Source of the DNA: Mongoliitalea daihaiensis
GTDB taxonomy: Bacteria > Bacteroidota > Bacteroidia > Cytophagales > Cyclobacteriaceae
Reading direction: 5' to 3'
Length of the DNA: 64,000 nt
Assembly: GCF_021596945.1 (NCBI RefSeq)
Contig: NZ_CP063779.1
Coordinates: 3,756,001-3,820,000 of the forward strand
Below the pieces are notes generated by a model. That model was not told the origin of the DNA. It did no database searches and worked only from the letters and a program-made list of their open reading frames with translations. Below are positions 46,787 through 55,700 of the stretch, piece by piece (position 1 is the stretch's first letter; every line of letters starts with the position of its first letter). The position numbers were made by a program, and so were the translations under genes.

Positions 46787-48135
46787 TATTTCTTTTTGTT
46801 GTCCGCCTTTTCTCGGGCTGTATAATAGTCTGCTGGGAAGCCATTCAATTGTCGCCAAATTTCATACCATAAAGGCACATCGTTTAATAAGGCAATCCCA
46901 TCTGCACCTGAACCTATCCTTAATGCTTCTGGCCAATTTTCCTCTTCTGGGTCTTCCACTACCAAAATCCTATACTTCCCATTTGGGCTAGCAAAATTGT
47001 CAATAGCATGAATGACGCCACCAAAGGTTCCATTGGTGATCTGTGGCCACCCTGAGAAGACAATTGCCGGCCATCCATCAAAGATAAACCGAACTTTAGA
47101 ACCGATTCTCATCAAAGGATAATCCACTGGAGACACAAACATTTCTACTGCTAATTGGGCATTGGCAGGCATGATACTGATAATCTCAGCTCCTTCTTTA
47201 ATGGTTTCTCCAAGACCTACCTGAACAGCCTGTGTAATATAACCATCCTGAGGTGCTAAAATATAACGGAAACCCGTACGCATTTCATAATTCGAATACT
47301 GATTCTCAAGTTTAGTAACTGTAGCTTCTGTATCAAACTGAGCAGACATGGACTCGAACATATCAGCGCGTGCTTTGGCCATACGATCTCTAAAGTCATT
47401 ATCAATGGCATTCAACTCAATTGTCGCCGCAATTCTAGCATTAACACTTTGGAGTAAGGAGTTTTCTGCGGCAATCATACTTGCTTGCACTTCCTGAAAA
47501 CGCAATTCCCGCTGTTCGAAATCTGTCAGTGAACGTAATCCCTCCTGAAATAGCTTTTCTGTTCGTTTAAGCTGTTCCTCTCCAATTTTAAAATTCACTT
47601 TTGCCTGTTCGAAGCGTATACTATCGGATATCACTTGCAATTCAGCCATCCGAAGCCTGTTGTTTGCTTGATCTATTCTCAGAATATTATTTTGACGCAT
47701 GGCCTCTATCTGAATTTCGATCGCTTTTACTTTTTCAGAATAGGATTGAGCAGATAACGCCTTGGCATCAACCTGCATTTGAGTACGCTCCAAAAGTCTA
47801 GGATCAAAGTAGTCGTCTTTAATTTCAGATACTAACAAAACAGTATCGCCTCTTTGCACAAAATCACCTTCTGCTACATACCATTTTTCTATCCTTCCTG
47901 CAATAATTGAATGCACAGTCTGCGGTCGCTGATCCGGCCTTAACGCTGTAACAAAGCCTTGCGAACGGATATTTTGTGTCCAAGGAAGGAATAAAAACAA
48001 AAACGAACCTAACAATATCCATAAAAGGATTTTACGCCTCTTTTTGCTATCGTCTCCAGGATAGGTCATATTGAGACTTACAAACTCTTTGAAGGAGACT
48101 TTCTCACTAATTTTATTTTTAGTAATATTTATCAT
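46786..48135 (-). CDS. HlyD-family periplasmic adaptor
   Basis: 449 residues. A cytoplasmic N-terminus of about 33 residues precedes one transmembrane helix (about 35-52). A lipoyl/barrel-sandwich half (VHSIIAGRIEKWYVAEGDFVQRGDTVLLV) follows, then a long coiled-coil hairpin (about 130-290), the second lipoyl half (FRYILAPQDGYITQAVQVGLGETIKEG) and the beta-barrel domain. It should bridge the inner-membrane ABC protein and the TolC-like channel. It is 11 bases after the ABC gene and overlaps the TolC gene by one base. Confidence 0.92.
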   Translation of the reverse strand: MINITKNKISEKVSFKEFVSLNMTYPGDDSKKRRKILLWILLGSFLFLFLPWTQNIRSQGFVTALRPDQRPQTVHSIIAGRIEKWYVAEGDFVQRGDTVLLVSEIKDDYFDPRLLERTQMQVDAKALSAQSYSEKVKAIEIQIEAMRQNNILRIDQANNRLRMAELQVISDSIRFEQAKVNFKIGEEQLKRTEKLFQEGLRSLTDFEQRELRFQEVQASMIAAENSLLQSVNARIAATIELNAIDNDFRDRMAKARADMFESMSAQFDTEATVTKLENQYSNYEMRTGFRYILAPQDGYITQAVQVGLGETIKEGAEIISIMPANAQLAVEMFVSPVDYPLMRIGSKVRFIFDGWPAIVFSGWPQITNGTFGGVIHAIDNFASPNGKYRILVVEDPEEENWPEALRIGSGADGIALLNDVPLWYEIWRQLNGFPADYYTAREKADNKKK

Positions 48136-48146
48136 CGCCTTTCGAA

Positions 48147-49847
48147 TTAAATTGTTTTAGTTGATAAAAACCCATCTGTACTTCCATCGTAGGTAAGCCT
48201 TCCGTTTTTCAATTCCAGCACCCGAGGGAATTTGTTGATAATATCTTTCTCTTGAGTCACGAGCATTACTGTCCAACTACCTTCTAAAATATAATCCACT
48301 AACCTCATTTTCTCCTCATACTCCATTGCACCAAACATGTCTTCGAGTAACAAAGCTTTTGGTTTGCACACTAGACACCTAGCTAAAATAATCTTGCTAA
48401 TTACTTCTTTACTCAGTCCTTTACCTTCAGGCATCAACATTGTGTCCCAATCCTCTGTCAATTTGTAGATAAAGTCTTTTAAACCTACCAATTGTAAAAT
48501 TTCGCGCACATGGGAATCCTCCGCATCTTTTCGTAAAGTGACATTTTCATAAATGGTCCCATGAAATATGGATTGATGAGATAAACTATCACCAATAAAG
48601 CCTCTGAGCTTATCTAAATTCATGGTATCAATCGGTAAACCGTTGACGATGATTCTTCCTCTGTACTCACTGAATAATCCGGACATCAAGTACATCAACG
48701 TACTTTTACCTCCCCCACTGTTCCCGGTAAGCACTACTTTTTCGCCCGCATTCAAATCAAAAGAGACATTATCCAATACTTCATAATTGGTGTTTTTGAT
48801 GGAATAATGAAGGTTTTTAATCTGGAATTGAAGACTTTCATTGTTAGTAGTAAGTGACTTCTCTGTACCCTCTTGACGTTCCATCTGCAAATCCATGATT
48901 TGACCGATTTTTTCTGTAGCAGTCATGGTATCATACACCGCATCCAAAGAAAGAATCACCTTTTCAACAGAAGTTACCATCAATATAATGATTACTTCTA
49001 CTGCTACAAATTGTCCGATACTGATCTGATTATCAATCAACAAAATACTTCCTACAATTAACAAAGTAGTCACAATCAAAGCCTTGAAAGCAATCATTAT
49101 TTTGTATTGAAACACCAATACAGCAAAGTGTCTATCCCTGTACTCTACATAGGATTTTAACAATTTATCCATGTTGAAAAACGGAAGCTTGGAATTACCC
49201 GCCAACTTAAAAGTAGCCATAGTTCTACCAATTTCCTCCAACCAATATGCTGTTTTATATTTCATCGTGGATACCTTCAAATTGGTCTCCATCCCTTTGG
49301 GACTGGTAAAATAAAAGATCAAAATAACCAAGGAAACCAAAGCCAAACTGAATAAGAGGAAAAAGATATTATACAGTGCCAGCAAAATCATACCAAAGGT
49401 GATCTGAACGATTGCAAAAGAAAAGTCTATCAAGATTTTTGACATCCCTTTTTGTAGATTCACTGCATCAAAGAAGCGGTTAACCAATTCAGGAGTATAG
49501 TTCTTTTCCAATTCATCCATCTTTAGGCGCGGAAGTCTGTAAGCAAAACTAAAACCTACCTTTGCAAATATCCGCTGTTCCAGTTTCTCTGTTAGATACA
49601 ATTGTGAAATCTGAAGAAATCCACTGAAAGAAATGGCTACTGTAACAACTAAAACCATGATCAACCAAGCCGTACTCACTCTACCTCCAAGCACGAAATT
49701 GATAATGGCCTGAATACCCAGTGGATACACCAAAGATAAGGTACCATTCAATAATGAATAGAAATAAATTGCATAAACCTCTTGTTTCTCCTCATTGATC
49801 AGTTTGAAGAATCGTTTGAGAGGTGTCAAACCGCTATCAGCTTTCAT
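48147..49847 (-). CDS. ABC exporter with degenerate nucleotide-binding domain
   Basis: 566 residues. A membrane domain (about 15-310, five to six helices) precedes the nucleotide-binding domain, whose Walker A is intact (GNSGGGKST, residues 375-383). Other motifs depart from consensus: the signature is LSKEV (about 478-482) instead of LSGGQ, Walker B ends LLLED with Glu502-Asp503 where Asp-Glu is expected, and the H-loop has Gln532 in LVTQEKD. The Q-loop Gln also seems displaced (GDSLSHQS). No C39 peptidase domain is present. It may bind but hardly hydrolyse ATP, or it may belong to a distinct subgroup. Its start overlaps the TetR gene by 11 bases. Confidence 0.88.
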   Translation of the reverse strand: MKADSGLTPLKRFFKLINEEKQEVYAIYFYSLLNGTLSLVYPLGIQAIINFVLGGRVSTAWLIMVLVVTVAISFSGFLQISQLYLTEKLEQRIFAKVGFSFAYRLPRLKMDELEKNYTPELVNRFFDAVNLQKGMSKILIDFSFAIVQITFGMILLALYNIFFLLFSLALVSLVILIFYFTSPKGMETNLKVSTMKYKTAYWLEEIGRTMATFKLAGNSKLPFFNMDKLLKSYVEYRDRHFAVLVFQYKIMIAFKALIVTTLLIVGSILLIDNQISIGQFVAVEVIIILMVTSVEKVILSLDAVYDTMTATEKIGQIMDLQMERQEGTEKSLTTNNESLQFQIKNLHYSIKNTNYEVLDNVSFDLNAGEKVVLTGNSGGGKSTLMYLMSGLFSEYRGRIIVNGLPIDTMNLDKLRGFIGDSLSHQSIFHGTIYENVTLRKDAEDSHVREILQLVGLKDFIYKLTEDWDTMLMPEGKGLSKEVISKIILARCLVCKPKALLLEDMFGAMEYEEKMRLVDYILEGSWTVMLVTQEKDIINKFPRVLELKNGRLTYDGSTDGFLSTKTI

Positions 49848-50517
49848 GTGCGATTGTTTTAAATACTAAGTGATTGAAGAAAATTACTTTTTTGTCATGA
49901 CCATCGCCTTTTTCCGTAAGACCTGGCAAATGGTTCTCATAATACGTTTGCATCAAACTAGCTTCCATAATCGTTGTCACGAGTGTTTTTGGAAATTCAT
50001 ATTCCGGATTGTAAGCACTTATCAATTCAGCGATTCGCTCCCCAAGTTTATAATACTGATGAAAAAATCCCAGCTTCTGCTCCTTATCAACCTCCTTAGT
50101 CATGATTGCTTTAGTAGATTCATCGGTAAGTAATCGGCGCAATTTCACTGGATCAATAAAATCATTTTTACTGAAAATCGGACCTTTTGCTAGCAGCTCT
50201 ATGGCTATTTCTAACTTTTGCCGCGCTGAGGTAAGATTGGCAGTACAATAAACCAAGTTTTGTTCTAAAAATCCCCAATACCACCCAAATAAATATAATA
50301 AAAGTTTGTGTTTGTTTTCAAAATATCTGTAAATCGCTGCCTCTGTGCAGCCAACTGCCTGAGCTAATTTTTTAAAAGTAAAGTTCTCAAAGCCAAGCGC
50401 CAACATCATATCCATGCTTTTTTGCACAATATCCACACCCAAATCCGAACTAAATGGATCCTTGAGGTAAATATTTTCATTGACTTCAACTCTTACTCTT
50501 TGTAAAATTTTATCCAT
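49837..50517 (-). CDS. TetR/AcrR-family regulator
   Basis: 226 residues. The N-terminal helix-turn-helix (about 25-75) has LGFENFTFKKLAQAVGCTEAAIYRYFENKHKLL, close to the TetR consensus. The C-terminal ligand domain is not conserved enough to name a ligand. As first gene of the ABC-HlyD-TolC operon it is expected to repress its own transcription. The stop region overlaps the ABC start by 11 bases. Confidence 0.92.
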   Translation of the reverse strand: MDKILQRVRVEVNENIYLKDPFSSDLGVDIVQKSMDMMLALGFENFTFKKLAQAVGCTEAAIYRYFENKHKLLLYLFGWYWGFLEQNLVYCTANLTSARQKLEIAIELLAKGPIFSKNDFIDPVKLRRLLTDESTKAIMTKEVDKEQKLGFFHQYYKLGERIAELISAYNPEYEFPKTLVTTIMEASLMQTYYENHLPGLTEKGDGHDKKVIFFNHLVFKTIAHES

Positions 50518-50518
50518 A

Positions 50519-50600
50519 GTAAGTTACAAGAACAATGGGCATAACGTAGGCTACTTACAAAAGGTTTTAAGATCTTAACTTTTTGTTAGTATTACTTACA
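50519..50600. promoter_or_regulatory. Candidate TetR operator and promoter region
   Basis: Upstream of the TetR start there are three copies of ACTTAC/GTAAGT (50519-50524, near 50553 and near 50594) and a near-palindrome GTAGGCTAC at 50547-50555, immediately next to a TTTTG that could be a -33 element on the minus strand. This is where a self-regulating TetR protein would bind. Sequence-only evidence. Confidence 0.3.
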
Positions 50601-50610
50601 GAAAAATTAA

Positions 50611-50645
50611 AAAAAGCCTCTGAAACAAATCTGAGGCTTTTTATT
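50611..50645 (-). terminator. Terminator hairpin between M28 peptidase and TetR genes
   Basis: A 9-bp stem (50612-50620 with 50633-50641) has a loop of 12 bases. It has A-rich and T-rich flanks, so it could terminate transcription in either direction. On the minus strand it would end the M28 peptidase transcript, about 220 bases after the stop. Confidence 0.7.
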
Positions 50646-50864
50646 TTACTTTTTATGCATTTCCGCTTTCATACCAGCAACCATTTGCAATACTAACTGA
50701 AGCATATTTTCATCGACTGAGGTCGGATGACTTACGACCTCAGAGGATTGTCAGCATGATAGTAATTGAAATATTGCATACTGGTATAATTGCAGATAAT
50801 CATACTACTTTTTCATGTAACTTTCTCTGATACTTTTAAATTCCGAGCCTTCTTTCCATTGAGG
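50642..50864. other. Intergenic stretch with a short coding remnant and hairpin
   Basis: The minus strand between 50660 and 50750 reads SVDENMLQLVLQMVAGMKAEMHKK before a stop, which looks like the tail of a real protein, but an in-frame stop precedes it at about 50755. A 9-bp hairpin (50717-50725 with 50735-50743) is in the same place. This could be gene debris. The rest shows nothing. Confidence 0.35.
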
Positions 50865-52448
50865 TCAACTTGTAGTATTTGACAATTTTTTACCTACTTT
50901 AAACAAAACCATTAAGTCTTCCACTGCACTGTCTAAATCCCAAGCTTCAGCGTCATATTTATCCGATGGCTTATGATAGTGATTTGTGATATAATCTGCC
51001 ATTTGTTGCTTCCCATACTCAACACCAAACTCCACATGATCTGTCCCTGCCCCTACATATAACGCGGGGACACCTATTTTAGCAAAATTGAAATGATCTG
51101 AACGGTAATACAAGCCAGCCGCTGGAGTTGGATCAGGTGTAGAAAATCGATTTTTTTCAGATAAAACCGCATCTAAGAGATCTTCCAAATCAGATTGCCC
51201 TTTTCCAATCAAGGTCATATCCCGCATAGACCCAAAAATATTTAACCCATCAATATTGATGTTCGCTACCGTCTGAGAAGCTGGATAAACTGGATTTTGG
51301 GCATAATATGCAGAACCCCATAGCCCCTGTTCTTCAGCGGTGACCGCTAAAAAGACTACTGTGCGCTCTGGTTTTTCTCCCTCGATAAAGCCTTTCGCTA
51401 AAGCCCACATAGCTGCAATACCAGAAGCATTATCTAAAGCTCCATTATAAATACTATCACCACTTGCATCTGGCGAACCGATTCCAAGATGATCCCAGTG
51501 AGCAGTATATATAATGTATTCATTCGGCCGCTTGGTGCCTGTAATTTTAGCAATAAAGTTTTTAGAGCTATCAAAAATACCTTGCGCACTAACAGAAGAA
51601 CTAACTTTCAAACCCATTGGTAAAGCTTTAAATTCCGAAGTTTTTGCCTGTTGGAATAACTCATGAATGGACAAACCTGCTAAATCAACTAGCTTTTCTG
51701 CAGTCTCAGATGTTATCCAGCCTTCAAATTTTGGCTGATAAATATCTTTTCCCCGGTTGTCTAAATATAACTTTGTTCCATTCCACCCATTTTGAACCAC
51801 TCCAAATCCATAGCCTGCAGCACCTGTTTCATGAATAATGAGTGTTCCTAATGCACCTTGCCGCGCCGCTTCTTCAAATTTATATGTCCATCGACCGTAA
51901 TAAGTCATGGTATTCCCATTGAACAAATCACTTCCTTCTTGACCATAACCAGGGTCATTGACGATCACAACAGCAATTTTCCCGGACATGTCCACATCTT
52001 GGTAATCATTCCAACCATACTCAGGCGCCACAATTCCGTAGCCGACAAAAACCAGCTCCACATCTTCAAAAATCTGCTCCTCTTCTATTCTCTGCGTCCA
52101 CAGTACATAATCTTCCAAGCCTTTTAATTCAATACTCCCTTTGGGTCCTTTCACTTGCATCGTAGGAGCAGCCTTTGATGTAATGGAAACCATAGGAACA
52201 TCCTGATAATAACTCTCCCCATTGCCAGGTTCTGCACCTATTTCGGAAAAAATCTTTTCCATGTAGGTTAAAGTCTTGGTCTCTCCATCGGTAAATGGCA
52301 TTCTTCCAGCGTACAGATCGTTTGACAACTCAATAATATGTCCTTCTAAATCTGCTGGAGTTATTTGGTACTCAGAATCCGAGGATCCACCGCAAGCCAA
52401 TAGCAAATAAGCTAAGGATGGAATTAATACGTATGTAAGTTTTTTCAT
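50865..52448 (-). CDS. M28 family metallopeptidase, lipoprotein
   Basis: 527 residues. The lipoprotein signal has its Cys at 19 (LLLAC). A PA-domain-like insertion (about 110-230) precedes the M28 peptidase domain (about 290-520). The five zinc ligands are seen in order: His in YTAHWDHLG, Asp in GALDNASG, Glu in AVTAEEQGLWGS (catalytic Glu beside it), Asp in NINIDGLN, and His in YHKPSD. It is an aminopeptidase-type enzyme in the envelope. It is a paralogue of the gene at 59115. Confidence 0.92.
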   Translation of the reverse strand: MKKLTYVLIPSLAYLLLACGGSSDSEYQITPADLEGHIIELSNDLYAGRMPFTDGETKTLTYMEKIFSEIGAEPGNGESYYQDVPMVSITSKAAPTMQVKGPKGSIELKGLEDYVLWTQRIEEEQIFEDVELVFVGYGIVAPEYGWNDYQDVDMSGKIAVVIVNDPGYGQEGSDLFNGNTMTYYGRWTYKFEEAARQGALGTLIIHETGAAGYGFGVVQNGWNGTKLYLDNRGKDIYQPKFEGWITSETAEKLVDLAGLSIHELFQQAKTSEFKALPMGLKVSSSVSAQGIFDSSKNFIAKITGTKRPNEYIIYTAHWDHLGIGSPDASGDSIYNGALDNASGIAAMWALAKGFIEGEKPERTVVFLAVTAEEQGLWGSAYYAQNPVYPASQTVANINIDGLNIFGSMRDMTLIGKGQSDLEDLLDAVLSEKNRFSTPDPTPAAGLYYRSDHFNFAKIGVPALYVGAGTDHVEFGVEYGKQQMADYITNHYHKPSDKYDAEAWDLDSAVEDLMVLFKVGKKLSNTTS

Positions 52449-52722
52449 AATGGTTTAAATTCAAGCGAATTTAACACATTATCAATAAATCCATATCGTA
52501 TAATGAATGAAGTATGAACAGAAATTAAAACTAAACGCAATTGATAGCAGTATTTTGTAAAGTTCATATGAATTTAATCTTAAATTCACGGCTGATTCTA
52601 CTACAAGCCTTACCTTGTTGCAGGTTTAGAATGGATTACCCACTTGGTTGACTGTAGGCCAATGGTAAATTTGCTAGTTTAAAGCACAAGCATACATTGA
52701 AGACAAAAATCATATCCCAAAA

Positions 52723-53742
52723 ATGAAAACCTTTTTGAAAATTATCTTGGCCTTAGCCATCGTCTTGGCTATCGTTTATATCGCAGGACCTAAGGCAAAA
52801 GTCCAAGCTCTTGAGGGTGAGTACACCGAAGTACCGAGCGATCCCTTGCAGTTAGAAGTATTTATCCAAAACATTGAAGATACTGTCAGTCAATTAAAAA
52901 TTGGCAATGAAGCTAAAATCATATGGGCAGATAGTTTATTGAAAGGAAAAACCCCTTACTCTATTGTCTACATCCATGGTTTTGGCGCCAGCCAAATGGA
53001 AGGCGATCCGGTGCACCGAAAAATCGCTGAACATTTCCATGCAAACCTCTATGTGGTCAGATTGCCTGAACACGGCATTGACCGACCCAATGGCATGGAA
53101 TACCTTTCTGCTCAACTATTGACTGACGCGGTGAGACAAGCTTACATGATCGGCAAAAGCCTAGGAGATGAAGTGATTGTCATAGGTACTAGCATGGGTG
53201 GAGCTCTTTCTTTACTCTTAGCATCTGAAAGACCGGATATGAAAGCCTTGGTAGTCTACTCTCCTGCAATCAGGGAATATGGAGAAGCACTTCAACAGTT
53301 TTTCAACCCTTGGGCAAAATTTTTAGCTAGCAACTTTGTAATGGAGAATGGAGTCAGAACGGTCAAAAGAGATGGTGATAAAGCGAAGTATTGGTCTGAA
53401 ACTTATCATGTCAATGGCTACGAGGCTTTAGCTGTATTGCTCCGAAGCAAAATGGTACCTGAAACATTTCAGGCAATTAAAACCCCGGTATTTCTGGGCT
53501 ATTTTTATAAAAATGATAGTATCCAGGATTTTGTTGTCTCCGTGCCTAAAATGCAGGAAATGTTTCAACAGCTTGGTACTCCAAATAGCTTTAAGCGTGA
53601 AATGGCTTTTCCTGAAACAGGCGACCATGTAATTGCTTCGTCTATCACTTCACAAGACTGGGAAACAGTTCTGGAGCAAACAATCGATTTTCTTGAAAAT
53701 GTAGTCAATCTCAAAGCCTTACAAGAAGTAGAAATTGAGTAA
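52723..53742 (+). CDS. Alpha/beta hydrolase with N-terminal membrane anchor
   Basis: 339 residues. One N-terminal hydrophobic helix (about 4-22) precedes the hydrolase fold. The oxyanion segment is YIHGFGASQMEG and the nucleophile elbow GTSMGG (Ser about 163). A late Asp (KNDSIQDF) and His (GDHV) complete a plausible triad. Probably a carboxylesterase or lipase at the membrane; the substrate is unknown. Monocistronic, convergent with the DinB/pfk operon. Confidence 0.85.
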   Translation: MKTFLKIILALAIVLAIVYIAGPKAKVQALEGEYTEVPSDPLQLEVFIQNIEDTVSQLKIGNEAKIIWADSLLKGKTPYSIVYIHGFGASQMEGDPVHRKIAEHFHANLYVVRLPEHGIDRPNGMEYLSAQLLTDAVRQAYMIGKSLGDEVIVIGTSMGGALSLLLASERPDMKALVVYSPAIREYGEALQQFFNPWAKFLASNFVMENGVRTVKRDGDKAKYWSETYHVNGYEALAVLLRSKMVPETFQAIKTPVFLGYFYKNDSIQDFVVSVPKMQEMFQQLGTPNSFKREMAFPETGDHVIASSITSQDWETVLEQTIDFLENVVNLKALQEVEIE

Positions 53743-53744
53743 CT

Positions 53745-53795
53745 TAAAAATGGCTAACGTATAAAAGTGTACAAATCCACACGTTAGCCATTTGC
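53745..53795. terminator. Bidirectional terminator between convergent genes
   Basis: A 13-bp perfect stem (53748-53760 with 53781-53793) has a 20-base loop containing further GTG/CAC pairing. It has A-rich and T-rich flanks. It lies between the hydrolase stop at 53742 and the DinB stop at 53796. Confidence 0.85.
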
Positions 53796-54239
53796 TTATT
53801 TCTCTAAAAGTCTTCGATGGTAGTTAATCTGTCCTAAATGATAATTGAGATGGCTCACGAGGTGAAACATATAGTATTCATAACTCATAGGTTCTTTGAC
53901 AGCTCCTCCCGGATAATCCCTAGAAAACCAATCCTCTGGAAACTGCAAGATAGAATCTGTTATCATATGATTAGTTTCATCCAGCATAAGGAGTAATTCC
54001 TCTCTTGGGATGCCTTTGACTGAAAATTCCGATTCACGATCCCTCTCGTAACCTGTATCACCCATTTTATTACCAATGTAATGATTCAAGTTACCTATGA
54101 TGTGCATGGTTAAATTGCCCGCAGAGTTGGAAATACCAGGAGCTATTTCCCAGATATTTTGCTCGTTTTTATAGCAGATAAGTTCGTTTTTCACTTTTTG
54201 CAAATCGCGATCAAAAAAATACAGCAATGAACTTTTCAT
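53796..54239 (-). CDS. DinB-like protein (DUF1572 type)
   Basis: 147 residues. Four-helix pattern with MHIIGNLNHYIGNKMGDTGYERDRESEFS and the C-terminal HLVSHLNYHLGQINYHRRLL. The three His positions expected to bind a metal are visible in NLNHY, HLNYH and nearby. Function unknown beyond the DinB/YfiT superfamily. It starts 11 bases after the phosphofructokinase gene, so it shares its transcript, which is the only functional hint. Confidence 0.8.
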   Translation of the reverse strand: MKSSLLYFFDRDLQKVKNELICYKNEQNIWEIAPGISNSAGNLTMHIIGNLNHYIGNKMGDTGYERDRESEFSVKGIPREELLLMLDETNHMITDSILQFPEDWFSRDYPGGAVKEPMSYEYYMFHLVSHLNYHLGQINYHRRLLEK

Positions 54240-54250
54240 AATTTTTCTAT

Positions 54251-55342
54251 TTAGTCTCCAAAAGATATCCCCAAACCCTTGGCGGCTTGAATAAGGTAAT
54301 TGTCTGCACCTACATGATTGTAGTCCCGAGTTGCATCCTCTAAAGGTACCGATATGAAATCGTTATTCTTGAATGCAACCATTTTCCCGTATTCTCCCCC
54401 CAAAACCATTTCAAACGCCTTAACTCCAAAGACCGAAGCCAGTACTCGATCAAATGCAACGGGCGTTCCTCCTCGTTGGGTATGTCCCAATACAGTTTCC
54501 CTGATATCTGCTGTCACTCCTACGTCTTTTAGTTGCTGCGCTAGCTGAAATGCTACTCCTCCTAAGCGCACATGGCGGCTTCCTTCATCTCCTGCTCTTG
54601 ATACAATACTTCCCTCTTGTGCTTTTGCTCCTTCAGCAATCACGATATTGACAAATCCCCTGCCATTGTCATAGCGGGAATTAATTCGTTTCACTAATTC
54701 ATGAATATCGTAAGGAATTTCAGGGATTAAACATATTTCTGCTCCGCCCGCAATAGCTGTGTGCAAAGCAATCCATCCTGCATCTCTTCCCATCACCTCC
54801 ATAATCATTACTCTAGAATGGCTTTCAGCAGTTGTCACCAATCGGTCAAAACTTTCAGTAGCTATCTGAACAGCTGTTTGAAACCCAAAGGTCATATCAG
54901 TAGCAGATAGGTCATTATCAATGGTTTTCGGAACACCAATAACAGGTAGTCCATAGTCAAATAATGCTTTGGATATTTTTTGAGATCCGTCTCCACCAAT
55001 ATTGATCAAGGCATCAAATCCCAAAGACTTGATGCGTTCTGCCAGTTCTCTAGTTTTATCAACATAAATGATCTGCCCATTTTCATCCTTTACAGGATAA
55101 TGCAAAGGATCTGCTCGATTGGTAGTTTTTAAAATTGTACCACCCTTGACATGAATACCAGCTGTCTTGCTTTTAGTCAATTTAATCAAATCTGTGGGAT
55201 CGCTCCATATCCCCACAAATCCCTCTTTACTTCCATACAATTCCCATCCTTTTTCTTTCCTTGCTCTTTTGGCAATTCCGCGTATCACCGCATTCAATCC
55301 GGGACAATCTCCACCTCCCGTAACTACTAAAAGCTTCTTCAT
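54251..55342 (-). CDS. pfkA: 6-phosphofructokinase
   Basis: 363 residues. The N-terminal nucleotide segment is GGGDCPGLNAVI, followed by GGDGS (116-120) and VPKTIDND (137-144), with catalytic Asp142. In this family the GGDGS Gly favours ATP, while GGDDT marks pyrophosphate enzymes. The Lys in PKTIDND is common in the pyrophosphate-type clade but also occurs in ATP-using actinobacterial members, so ATP is my call. It converts fructose 6-phosphate to fructose 1,6-bisphosphate. It is in a run with a small membrane protein gene upstream and DinB downstream. Confidence 0.93.
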   Translation of the reverse strand: MKKLLVVTGGGDCPGLNAVIRGIAKRARKEKGWELYGSKEGFVGIWSDPTDLIKLTKSKTAGIHVKGGTILKTTNRADPLHYPVKDENGQIIYVDKTRELAERIKSLGFDALINIGGDGSQKISKALFDYGLPVIGVPKTIDNDLSATDMTFGFQTAVQIATESFDRLVTTAESHSRVMIMEVMGRDAGWIALHTAIAGGAEICLIPEIPYDIHELVKRINSRYDNGRGFVNIVIAEGAKAQEGSIVSRAGDEGSRHVRLGGVAFQLAQQLKDVGVTADIRETVLGHTQRGGTPVAFDRVLASVFGVKAFEMVLGGEYGKMVAFKNNDFISVPLEDATRDYNHVGADNYLIQAAKGLGISFGD

Positions 55343-55408
55343 TTTGCTAAAATTTTATATTGCAACTTACAAAAATGATGGAAAAAAGGCTCTATACAGT
55401 GGAGATTT

Positions 55409-55588
55409 TTATTTTTTGAGTTTCCACCAACCTACCAACGTGCCCATGCTACTTCCAATACCTAGTCCTAGGAGAATCCACATCACCAAACTTTCTTGAT
55501 AAACTCCTATGATCAATCCATTAAACAGTCCTGCCATTAATCCGGCCATGATATAGGAAAGGATGGTTTTTTCTTTTTTTGGCTGCAT
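55409..55588 (-). CDS. 59-aa membrane protein, function unknown
   Basis: The ATG lies at 55588-55586 and the stop at 55411-55409, leaving 66 bases before the phosphofructokinase start. The product starts MQPKKEKT, then has two hydrophobic helices (about 9-31 and 34-54) rich in Gly/Met/Leu, separated by a short YQES turn, and ends GWWKLKK. The positive-inside rule places both ends in the cytoplasm. No homologue is recognised. The strand, spacing and lack of overlap favour a real small gene, co-transcribed with pfkA. Confidence 0.6.
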   Translation of the reverse strand: MQPKKEKTILSYIMAGLMAGLFNGLIIGVYQESLVMWILLGLGIGSSMGTLVGWWKLKK

Positions 55589-55700
55589 ATACTCAGTATT
55601 TAAAGTAAAGTTACTCGTTTAGATCCATTATCTGCATGAAATAAAATCCTCACAGGTACAAAAATAGCCGTATATTTAAAGCAACAAGTAAATTTTTATA

